NCBI RefSeq assembly: GCF_029760935.1 | Contig: NZ_CP121684.1 | Span: 1,798,001 to 1,862,000 of the forward strand | Direction of reading: 5' to 3' | Source: Lysinibacter sp. HNR | GTDB lineage: Bacteria > Actinomycetota > Actinomycetes > Actinomycetales > Microbacteriaceae | DNA length: 64,000 nucleotides | Part shown: positions 1-7,139 of the stretch, piece by piece | Position numbering within the stretch: the first letter of the stretch is position 1 | How the letters are laid out: each line of letters opens with the position of its first letter | Notes under the pieces: model-generated | The model's database searches: none | What the model was told of the DNA's origin: nothing | Seen by the model: the letters and a program-made list of their open reading frames with translations, nothing else | Translations under genes and position numbers: made by a program

Positions 1-1398
1 CAGGAGGTTCCCTCCCTGTTTGAGGGTGAGCGCCAGGTTAAGCCGGTTTCGCTCTCCCCCCGAAAGAACCCCTGCCGGTTTCTGCTGATCGGGTCCTTTA
101 AACCCAAACGTTGAGACGTAGGCGCGCGAGGGAATCTCAGTGTTTCCCACCTGTATGTAGTCGAGCCCGTCGGAAACAACTTCCCAGAGGGTTTTCTTGG
201 GGTCGATTCCACCACGGCTCTGATCAACATACGAGAGCTTCACGGTCTCACCGATCTTGAGTTCTCCGCCGTCAAGCTCTTCAAGGCCAACAATCGTTTT
301 AAAGAGGGTGGTTTTTCCCACACCGTTGGGCCCAATAACACCGACGATTCCGTTACGAGGAAGGGTAAAGGAGAGGTTGTCGACCAATACTCGGTCACCA
401 AATCCTTTTTTGAGACTTTTCGCCTCGAGCACAACCTGCCCCAGACGGGGACCCGCTGGAATTTGAATTTCTTCAAAATCGAGCTTTTTGCTGCGCTCCG
501 CCTCAGCAGCCATTTCTTCATAGCGGGCAAGTCGCGCCTTCGACTTTGCCTGGCGTCCCTTAGCGTTTGAGCGAACCCACTCAAGCTCATCAGCAAGGCG
601 CTTGGCAAGCTTTGCGTCCTTTTTCCCCTGAACCTGAAGACGCTCTTGCTTTTTCTCCAGGTAGGTTGAGTAGTTACCCTCGTAAGGGTAGAGGCGACCC
701 CGATCAACCTCAGCAATCCACTCGGCAACATGGTCGAGGAAATACCTATCGTGTGTTACCGCAAGAACCGCACCGGGATATTTAGCTAGGTGCTGTTCCA
801 ACCACAAAACGCTCTCTGCATCCAGGTGGTTTGTGGGCTCGTCAAGGAGTAACAGGTCTGGCTTTTGAAGCAGCAACTTACACAGTGCAACACGACGCTT
901 CTCGCCACCGGAGAGATTTTTCACGATCGCGTCGGCGGGAGGACAGCGCAGGGCATCCATTGCCTGTTCCAGCTGAGAGTCAAGATCCCAGGCATCAAGG
1001 GCGTCGATTTCTTCTTGTAGGGTGCCCATCTCAGGGAGGAGGACATCATAGTCGGCCTCGGGGTTTGCCATTTCGGCAGAGATCTCATTAAACCGATCCA
1101 GCTTTGCCTTAGTTGCCGCCACTCCAGCCTCGACGTTGGCAAGAACCGTTGCGTCTTCGTCAAGCTCGGGTTCTTGGAGGAGGATGCCTACAGTGTAGCC
1201 GGGAGTGAGGTGAGCCTCACCGTTACTGGGGGTATCCAGTCCCGCCATGATCTTGAGAATCGTTGATTTTCCAGCCCCGTTCGGCCCCACCACGCCAATT
1301 TTAGCCCCGGGGAAAAACGACATCGAAACATCATCAAGGATTACTTTGTCACCGTGCGCCTTGCGGGCACGCACCATTTGGTAAATGTATTCAGCCAT
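1..1398 (-). CDS. ettA: Energy-dependent translational throttle protein EttA (ABC-F), C-terminus cut by window edge
   Basis: ABC-F ATPase that binds the ribosomal E site and gates the first peptide bond according to ATP/ADP level (family knowledge). The visible 466 codons start MAEYIYQM and show a first Walker A GPNGAGKST at residues 39-47, an LSGGEKRR signature near 165, the charged interdomain linker rich in Lys/Arg/Glu, a second Walker A GPNGVGKTT, and a second signature LSGGERNR close to the edge. The family is about 555-560 residues, so roughly 90 C-terminal residues lie outside. The ATG at 1398 matches the conserved EttA N-terminus. The SD upstream is weak. The lipoprotein gene ends 4 nt upstream, so the two are probably co-transcribed. 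Assignment is firm because ABC-F paralogues differ at the N-terminus. Confidence 0.95.
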   Translation of the reverse strand, partial: MAEYIYQMVRARKAHGDKVILDDVSMSFFPGAKIGVVGPNGAGKSTILKIMAGLDTPSNGEAHLTPGYTVGILLQEPELDEDATVLANVEAGVAATKAKLDRFNEISAEMANPEADYDVLLPEMGTLQEEIDALDAWDLDSQLEQAMDALRCPPADAIVKNLSGGEKRRVALCKLLLQKPDLLLLDEPTNHLDAESVLWLEQHLAKYPGAVLAVTHDRYFLDHVAEWIAEVDRGRLYPYEGNYSTYLEKKQERLQVQGKKDAKLAKRLADELEWVRSNAKGRQAKSKARLARYEEMAAEAERSKKLDFEEIQIPAGPRLGQVVLEAKSLKKGFGDRVLVDNLSFTLPRNGIVGVIGPNGVGKTTLFKTIVGLEELDGGELKIGETVKLSYVDQSRGGIDPKKTLWEVVSDGLDYIQVGNTEIPSRAYVSTFGFKGPDQQKPAGVLSGGERNRLNLALTLKQGGNLL

Positions 1399-1402
1399 AT
1401 TG

Positions 1403-1885
1403 CTACCAGTCTATTGGTCGAGTGCTGCCAATGAGGCAGACACTCTCATCCGGCCCAACAACCGGTTCTACAGCACCCACAACGGTGCGATCCTCAGTCG
1501 TGAGCTGTCCGATCAAACACTCGGATCCGATACGCACCGACACAAAAATACTGTCAGCGGTGAGCCCCTGAGTGGTTTGATCCAGAGAAACCTGCATCGC
1601 TTGTTTGTCAAAACCTCCCGCTACCAGGGCATTTACCACGTTCTGGCCGTTAATGGCCGCCCCTCCCTGCGCGGTCTGCAGGTTGACGAAGTTGAAGAAA
1701 TCTAGGTTCTCTTCGGCGCTTCCTCCCGGTACAAACTCAGGACCGGGACTATCGGGATTCATCGTTGGTATGTTTGTTGATCTGACCTCGGGGGATTGCC
1801 CGGTTAGCGCATTAAAAGCAGCGCAGCCGCTCAGCATCAGTGCGATACCCACAAGAGCAGCCCCGGAGCGTAGGTTACGTTTCAT
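1403..1885 (-). CDS. Putative lipoprotein of unknown function
   Basis: 160-residue predicted lipoprotein. A basic N-terminus (MKRNLRSG) and hydrophobic stretch lead to a lipobox LSGC with the acylated Cys at residue 21, so it should be anchored on the outer face of the membrane. The rest is a small globular domain of about 120 residues with two further Cys and no motif I recognise. It ends 4 nt before ettA, suggesting one transcript. ATG at 1885 is used; GTG at 1888 directly before it is equally possible, and neither has a well-spaced SD. A lipoprotein between ssb and ettA may be a lineage-specific conserved gene, but function is unknown. Confidence 0.75.
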   Translation of the reverse strand: MKRNLRSGAALVGIALMLSGCAAFNALTGQSPEVRSTNIPTMNPDSPGPEFVPGGSAEENLDFFNFVNLQTAQGGAAINGQNVVNALVAGGFDKQAMQVSLDQTTQGLTADSIFVSVRIGSECLIGQLTTEDRTVVGAVEPVVGPDESVCLIGSTRPIDW

Positions 1886-2107
1886 CACTCTCCGAGTGTA
1901 ACCGTGAATATTGTTTCAAGGCTGAAGATCACCGGTAAAAATACTACCGTGACATTTGCCTGGTGAAGCGGAATACGGAACCTCACCTTTTATCAATTCA
2001 TCGCTCCTTACCTTTTGTTTCAGAGAGAACTAAACCGAACCTCAATAAATACATACAACAGGTTTTATAAGAACACACCTTCCAAAACAATCGGGGCAAG
2101 GCTGCCC

Positions 2108-2662
2108 CTAGAATGGCACAGAAAGCGCGCTCTCCCCCTCGGAATCGAGGGCCTCTTGTGGGATAGGCAGATCGGCGAATTCTTGCTGCCCTTGTAACTC
2201 GGTTATTTTCCCTTGAGTATTCACACCGGTTACCTCGCGTTGATCATTGCGCTTGGTGAGGTCGCGTTCATTTATCGTTTCTGGAGCGCCCACGGTGGAA
2301 GCGGAGGAAACGCCCCTGGTATAGGTGGCGGTGCCCCAGGAAAGATCATGACCTATTGAATCCGCCTCAACCTCGACGCTTGTGCCAGAGCGATCGTCTT
2401 TCTGCCACGAGCGAATACGCAACCGTCCGGAGACCATCAGGCGTTCACCCTTTTTAACCGAGAGCGCAACGTTGGCAGCCAATTGTCGAAAAGCGGTTAC
2501 GGTGTACCAATTGGTATCGCCGTCGCTCCACAAGCCCGTTACTCGATCGTATTTTCTCTGTTGGGATGCTAGACGAAACGAGGTGATGGGTAGCCCCTGA
2601 GCGGTGGTAACGTGACGCGGCTCCGTCGCTACAATCCCAGAAATGGTGAGTGAATCAATCAT
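2108..2662 (-). CDS. ssb: Single-stranded DNA-binding protein (SSB-like)
   Basis: 184-residue OB-fold protein that should bind single-stranded DNA in replication or repair. The N-terminal 115 residues carry the SSB pattern: MIDSLTISGIV opening strand, NWYTVTAFRQLAANV core and GERLMVSGRLRIRSW. The tail is low-complexity and ends VPF; the usual acidic tip (DDDIPF-like) that recruits partner proteins is reduced to a Pro-Phe ending with few acidic residues. Start at 2662 is chosen because GGGAG lies 8 nt upstream; an upstream in-frame ATG at 2692 lacks an SD. It stands 222 nt from the lipoprotein gene. It is probably a second SSB rather than the one usually found between rpsF and rpsR. Confidence 0.85.
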   Translation of the reverse strand: MIDSLTISGIVATEPRHVTTAQGLPITSFRLASQQRKYDRVTGLWSDGDTNWYTVTAFRQLAANVALSVKKGERLMVSGRLRIRSWQKDDRSGTSVEVEADSIGHDLSWGTATYTRGVSSASTVGAPETINERDLTKRNDQREVTGVNTQGKITELQGQQEFADLPIPQEALDSEGESALSVPF

Positions 2663-2876
2663 AGTTTTGTCTCCCGGTGAGTGCATAAGCATTGATTATT
2701 CAAAGAATTTTCTTTGATGAGCGCCACACTAAAACTCGTGCCCACGTGTTTGTGTAGCGCCCACAATCATTTTGTCTGGAACGACAATAACGCACTCGAA
2801 AAAAACAAAGTTGTGAGTAAAAATCCGCGAGTAACCGCCTGTGGAGGAGGTAGAGCGCGGGGCGGCACCACCGCGG

Positions 2877-3404
2877 CTAGCGCATATACTCCGTGAAAGA
2901 AGCGCGAATCTTATTCACCTTAGGAACCGCGACAGCCAGGCAATATCCCTGATTCGGGTTCTTCTCAAAGAAGTTCTGATGATATTCTTCTGCACGATAA
3001 AATTCGCCCAGAGGAACAAGCTGGGTTACGATCTCTCCGGGCCACCACTCAGCTGCTCGGTCACGCGCGGCCTCCATCATCTCCCGCTGCTCCTCAGAAG
3101 CGTAAAACATCGCTGAGCGATATTGCGTACCCACGTCGGCACCCTGGCGGTTGAGCTGTGTGGGGTCGTGCAGGGTAAAAAATACGTTAAGAATGACCTC
3201 GGCCGGAATAACCTCGGGGTCAAAGTCGACCCTCACCGCTTCGGCGTGACCGGTTGTACCAAGGCTCACCTGCTCGTACGTGGGGTTGTGCGTTGCGCCT
3301 CCGGTATAACCCGATTCCACCTCACGCACTCCCCGGAGCGTACGGTATACCGCATCAAGGCACCAAAAACATCCGCCAGCTACCACGAGAGAAGTCATAC
3401 CCAC
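2877..3404 (-). CDS. msrA: Peptide-methionine (S)-S-oxide reductase MsrA
   Basis: Repairs oxidised methionine by reducing the S-sulfoxide, with recycling by thioredoxin. The diagnostic GGCFWC motif is at residues 10-15, with the catalytic Cys at 12; further MsrA landmarks are SGYTGG, GHAEAVRVDFDP, FFTLHDPTQ and the GADVGTQYRSAMFY block. Length (175 residues) is normal for a stand-alone MsrA with no fused MsrB domain. The GTG at 3404 is preferred over the ATG at 3398 because AGGAG sits 7 nt before the GTG. It is a single gene, transcribed away from the small hypothetical gene at 3497. Confidence 0.96.
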   Translation of the reverse strand: MGMTSLVVAGGCFWCLDAVYRTLRGVREVESGYTGGATHNPTYEQVSLGTTGHAEAVRVDFDPEVIPAEVILNVFFTLHDPTQLNRQGADVGTQYRSAMFYASEEQREMMEAARDRAAEWWPGEIVTQLVPLGEFYRAEEYHQNFFEKNPNQGYCLAVAVPKVNKIRASFTEYMR

Positions 3405-3496
3405 AATAATACTCCTGCCTACCTGAGAGTCTAGCCACCGAGGCCAGCGTCAGTGGCTGCTCCTAACCTGGGTACAACGTTCGAGAAAGGAACACT

Positions 3497-3847
3497 ATGA
3501 GCCCCCTCAACTCCACCTCAGGAACAACACGGCTTCCCCCGCACAAAGGCAGCAATAGCGACCCGAGAAACAACTCGGGCAACAACTCAAGCAACAGCAA
3601 CTCGGGCAACACCCCCTCAACCCGGCGCCATGACTGCGTCACCCTTCTCACTACCACGCTACGCACGGGAATCATCCGTATCACCCTCCCCAGCGGAGAA
3701 ATACACGGTTATGTTTTTCCTAAAAATGACGCAATCGGGCCGTACTTCCAGGCTGCTTTACACACCGCAGGAACGTCAAGCAATCGTCACATTGGTGATT
3801 TTTCTCGCTATGAGGATGCCGTTGAGAGCCTGACCCGCTCCCTCTAG
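3497..3847 (+). CDS. Small hypothetical protein with Asn/Ser-rich N-terminus
   Basis: 116-residue protein I do not recognise. A good SD (AAAGGA, 5 nt spacing) precedes the ATG, and the gene fits tightly between msrA and nadE, which supports it being real. Residues 1-42 are low-complexity, rich in Asn, Ser and Gly; the remaining 70 residues look folded, with the run LRTGIIRITLPSGEIHGYVF suggesting a small beta-rich domain, and end in a short helix. No signal peptide, membrane segment or metal motif is seen. It converges on nadE with a 10-nt gap. Its function cannot be inferred from its neighbours. Confidence 0.65.
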   Translation: MSPLNSTSGTTRLPPHKGSNSDPRNNSGNNSSNSNSGNTPSTRRHDCVTLLTTTLRTGIIRITLPSGEIHGYVFPKNDAIGPYFQAALHTAGTSSNRHIGDFSRYEDAVESLTRSL

Positions 3848-3857
3848 CTCCTACTGT

Positions 3858-4685
3858 TTACCCTCGCCACCACTGATCACCGGGCACAACGGGCATGCGG
3901 CGTTTGTGCTCCGAAGCAGCGTAGTAGCGTTCGATAGCCTCAGCTGCCTGATCGGGTACGCTCTCTCCCCGCAAATACGCGTCAATAACCTCATACCCCA
4001 GCCCCAGGTTTTCCTCATCGGTCTGCCCCGGTGCATCATCGAGCAGATCCGCAGTAGGCTCCTTCACATAAAGCTGCTCCGGAGCATTCAGGTACCGCAA
4101 AATTTCACGTCCCTGACCTTTTGTAAGACCGCTGAGCGGGAGCACATCCGCCCCGCCATCGCCAAACTTCGTATAAAATCCTGTCACCGCTTCGGCAGCA
4201 TGATCCGTTCCAACCACAAGCGCACGATACTGCCCCGCGATGGCATACTGGGCCACCATTCGTACCCGGGCCTTCACATTCCCCTTATTAAAATCGCTCA
4301 GGGACTCCCCGCACGCGCGATCGAATTCGGAACCAACACCGGCAACGGCGTCCCAGATGTTAAAAGCAATCGAGCGGTCAGGTCGAATAAAATCGAGTGC
4401 CAATTGGGCATCACTTTCATCAGCCTGCACACCGTAGGGTAACCGGACCGCATAAAAGGTAGCAGCCCCTGCTCGTTCTCGCACCCGCTCAACGGCCATT
4501 TGGCACAGCCGTCCAGCCAGGGTAGAGTCTTGCCCACCGCTAATGCCCAGTACAAGCCCCTGTGAGCCGGGAACCGATATCAGGTACTCAACAAGAAATG
4601 ACACCCGAGACTCAACCTCGGCTGCTGCATCAATCTGAGGGGATACCCCGAGCGTGGAAATAATTTCAGACTGGTGAAAACGCAT
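3858..4685 (-). CDS. nadE: NH3-dependent NAD+ synthetase
   Basis: Makes NAD+ from deamido-NAD+, ATP and ammonia, the last step of NAD synthesis. The ATP pyrophosphatase P-loop SGGQDS is at residues 49-54, followed by substrate-binding stretches [44 protein letters not shown] and [13 protein letters not shown]. At 275 residues it is the short, ammonia-using form; there is no N-terminal glutaminase (nitrilase) domain. The ATG at 4685 gives the normal N-terminus, though the SD is weak. It appears monocistronic. Confidence 0.96.
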   Translation of the reverse strand: MRFHQSEIISTLGVSPQIDAAAEVESRVSFLVEYLISVPGSQGLVLGISGGQDSTLAGRLCQMAVERVRERAGAATFYAVRLPYGVQADESDAQLALDFIRPDRSIAFNIWDAVAGVGSEFDRACGESLSDFNKGNVKARVRMVAQYAIAGQYRALVVGTDHAAEAVTGFYTKFGDGGADVLPLSGLTKGQGREILRYLNAPEQLYVKEPTADLLDDAPGQTDEENLGLGYEVIDAYLRGESVPDQAAEAIERYYAASEHKRRMPVVPGDQWWRG

Positions 4686-4804
4686 GCTTTTACGATACCG
4701 GTTCGCATCCGCTGATTACCCTTATCGCAGCAGGTTAGTCCGAAAAATAGGTTATTCTCGACCTGAAAGCACAGCGTTTCAGTCACACGTACGACACCAC
4801 TGGG

Positions 4805-5794
4805 TTATAGGTACGACCTGATCCATCGATCCAGCTGTTGATACGCGTGATCACGAACCAACTTTTCCGAGAGAAAAACATCGTGCAGCGCTCCCGTTAG
4901 GCGCACCAGGGTGACGCACTCGCCCACATCTTTTGCACGATTGGCCACTCCCTCGACGCTCAGAACAGTATCGGAGTGCCGCATCGACTCGTCCCACGTA
5001 GTGCGAAACACACTACGTTTTGAAAGCATAATGAGAACTGGGATCGTGAGCCCAAGTCCGCGTGCGACACTCTGGTGTCCCCGAATAATCGCGTTGAGCC
5101 ACCCCGGATAAATCGCAAACGACTGCTCCGGCTTCCATTCCATATCGTATTCCCATTCACCACCAAAATGTTTGTGCAGAGATCTTGTATACATCCCCTT
5201 GTCAATTTGAGGATAGGCCGTTTTCCTTCCCAGGCGAACCAGCGTCGTGTTCATCGGGGCAAACGCGATACGACCAATTTCACGGGTTTGAAGCTCCAAC
5301 CACGGGCTATTAAGAATAAGAGAGCTTGCGCGATTGGGATGACGAGCCGCCCACAGGGTCAGCACCAGACCGCCCGTCGAGTGCCCCATGAGCACAAGCT
5401 TGCGTGATGTTTTCTGCCCGGCTCCGTGGCCAATAGCGGCGAGCGCAGCCTCGATATCTGCGTCGTAAACCGTTAAATCCTCAATGTAACCGGGGGTCTG
5501 ACCTTCCCGGAGACTTCGACCGTATTTACGTAAGTCAACGGCATAAAAGCGCGCGCCCCGCTCTCGCCAAAAGTCGGCCAATTCCTTTTGGAAAAAGTAG
5601 TCGGACCATCCGTGAACGTACACAACGTCGGTAAGGCGCGCCGTTCCGCGCAGCCGAGGCCACGGCGCGGGGGCCGCTGCACGCACCAGAGTGGTAACAA
5701 CCTGACCCTCGTCGTCCTGATCCAGATGAAGGGTTCTTTGCTGATATCCCCCACCCAGCACATCGGGAACCCAGCCCTGAAGACTATCTACCAT
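4805..5794 (-). CDS. Alpha/beta hydrolase (monoacylglycerol lipase-like)
   Basis: 329-residue serine hydrolase. The oxyanion-side HGW is at 61-63, the nucleophile elbow GHSTGG places the catalytic Ser at 139, and LTGALHDVFL near the C-terminus supplies the likely catalytic His. The YAVDLRKYGRS stretch resembles the GxGxS loop seen in monoacylglycerol lipase and lysophospholipase families. There is no signal peptide, so it is cytoplasmic. The start is set at 5794 because GGGAGG lies 6 nt upstream; an earlier in-frame start at 5842 lacks an SD. It overlaps the end of thiE by 11 nt, so it is probably translated with it, but no thiamine role is known for this family. The substrate is unknown. Confidence 0.85.
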   Translation of the reverse strand: MVDSLQGWVPDVLGGGYQQRTLHLDQDDEGQVVTTLVRAAAPAPWPRLRGTARLTDVVYVHGWSDYFFQKELADFWRERGARFYAVDLRKYGRSLREGQTPGYIEDLTVYDADIEAALAAIGHGAGQKTSRKLVLMGHSTGGLVLTLWAARHPNRASSLILNSPWLELQTREIGRIAFAPMNTTLVRLGRKTAYPQIDKGMYTRSLHKHFGGEWEYDMEWKPEQSFAIYPGWLNAIIRGHQSVARGLGLTIPVLIMLSKRSVFRTTWDESMRHSDTVLSVEGVANRAKDVGECVTLVRLTGALHDVFLSEKLVRDHAYQQLDRWIRSYL

Positions 5795-6518
5795 CCCGTG
5801 CCTCCCCTGCCACTCTCCCCCCATTCTCAGGGTATTTTGCACCCTCCTCCGTCATGATCCGCTTAAGTTCCCGAGCAGAGTTCAGGACGTGAGACGACTC
5901 GGTGAGCGCGCGAACCACTACCACCCGTGTAGCACCAGCATCAATCACCTGACCCACACTATCGAGATTGACATTGCCGATAGCAAACCAGGGTTTGTCC
6001 GGATGCGTTTCTGCCACCCTACTCAGAAGCCCCGGCCCCACGGCGGCTCGACCCGGCTTTGTGGGTGTCTCCCACACCGGACCCACACAAAAATAGTCAA
6101 CACCGGGATCCTCAGAGGCCACAAGGGCTCTCTCCAGAGTGTTTGTTGAACGACCCAAAATAACGTCGGGGCCGAGCAGGCGGCGGCTATCCGCGACAGA
6201 GAGGTCTCCCTGACCGGTATGAAAGATATCAGCCCCCACTAAAAGAGCCAGATCCGCACGATCATTAACAGAGAGAAGGGCACCGTGTGCGTGGCAGATC
6301 TCGCGAACGACATCCAACGCAGCCCTCTCAGCCGCGGCCTCAAGTTTTTTGTCGCGCAGCTGGACAATATCAACACCGCCGCGAACCGCATCCGTCACAA
6401 ATTCAACCAGATCACCCTGTGCCACACGGGCGTCAGTGCACAGATAAACATAGGCATTTCTGAGGCGCTCACGCACCGCATGCGGGTCGATTTTTATTGC
6501 AGCAGTATGGTTTGTCAT
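5784..6518 (-). CDS. thiE: Thiamine-phosphate synthase ThiE
   Basis: Joins HMP pyrophosphate and thiazole phosphate to give thiamine monophosphate. The TIM-barrel protein (244 residues) shows VDIVQLRDK (pyrophosphate-binding start), the SVNDRADLALLVGAD region, HTGQGDL, GRSTN and VGPVWETPTKPG. The C-terminal 25 residues after RIMTEEG are an unconserved extension. Start ATG 6518 has AAAGG 7 nt upstream; the upstream ATG at 6533 does not. No TPP aptamer was found upstream, unlike the other thiamine operons in this window, so its control probably differs. It lies about 6.6 kb from thiD. Confidence 0.95.
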   Translation of the reverse strand: MTNHTAAIKIDPHAVRERLRNAYVYLCTDARVAQGDLVEFVTDAVRGGVDIVQLRDKKLEAAAERAALDVVREICHAHGALLSVNDRADLALLVGADIFHTGQGDLSVADSRRLLGPDVILGRSTNTLERALVASEDPGVDYFCVGPVWETPTKPGRAAVGPGLLSRVAETHPDKPWFAIGNVNLDSVGQVIDAGATRVVVVRALTESSHVLNSARELKRIMTEEGAKYPENGGRVAGEARDGR

Positions 6519-7139
6519 CTTCACGCCTTTCATTCGGCATCTAATTTACTATTCTGACACCTTGTGAACGGTCTCATAGAACCCGAATGAGTTGAGAATT
6601 AGTGTCAAGGTCAGAGAAAGCAAAACGTGAGGGTGAGTGTAAAGTCCTTCCGCGACCCTCATAAATATTCCACGAGAGAAAAGTAGCTGATAGGTCGTTT
6701 CCGCTCGCTGATGACCATCGTGGCACATACGTGAAATAGCTGTGTGGATCCTCTACCACCCGCTCCAGAGACAGGCACTCGCGCTGCCCGGCTCGCTTCG
6801 AGCAGGCCGGGCAACTCGAACAATCATTCGCCTTACACCGATGTGGGAAAAGTATCAGCACAGATAGCGATTATTCCAACTCGCCTCAACACAGCCGTCT
6901 ACTAAACTACGTAGTCACTGAAGAACAAATACTCATTCTTACGAAGTATTACCGCAACTATGCCTAGCTATCTGCGATATAGAGGCAATATACGTATACG
7001 ATTTTGATTCAGTTACCTAACCAGAGCAGCAAAGTCGCAGGAACAAAACGGGGTGAAAGCTCTTGCACGACCATATGGGTACACGAGAAGTTTAGATTAC
7101 ATCACGAGACCGCATTGAAAAGTTTAACCGGTAGGGACA
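6519..7139. promoter_or_regulatory. Long divergent intergenic region with two TACGTA-core palindromes
   Basis: 621 nt between divergent thiE and the LuxR gene, AT-richer than its flanks and without a convincing gene. Two perfect 10-bp palindromes share the core TACGTA: ACTACGTAGT at 6906-6915 and TATACGTATA at 6989-6998, centres 83 bp apart, both on the side of the LuxR gene. A GC-rich imperfect hairpin (GCCCGGC / GCCGGGC) lies at 6785-6811. The palindromes could be dimer-binding operators; this is inference. A minus-strand reading frame of 95 codons at 6574-6861 has no SD or recognisable product. Confidence 0.4.

Noticed and set aside
6519-6700. Possible TPP riboswitch upstream of thiE
   Set aside because: No CTGAGA, GAACCTG or AGGGA blocks in the correct order were found on the minus strand.
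6785-6811. GC-rich hairpin considered as a tRNA or terminator
   Set aside because: No tRNA arms or T-loop consensus, and no T-tract or gene end next to it.
6574-6861. 95-codon minus-strand frame in the thiE/LuxR gap
   Set aside because: No SD, composition unlike coding sequence here, and no recognisable product.
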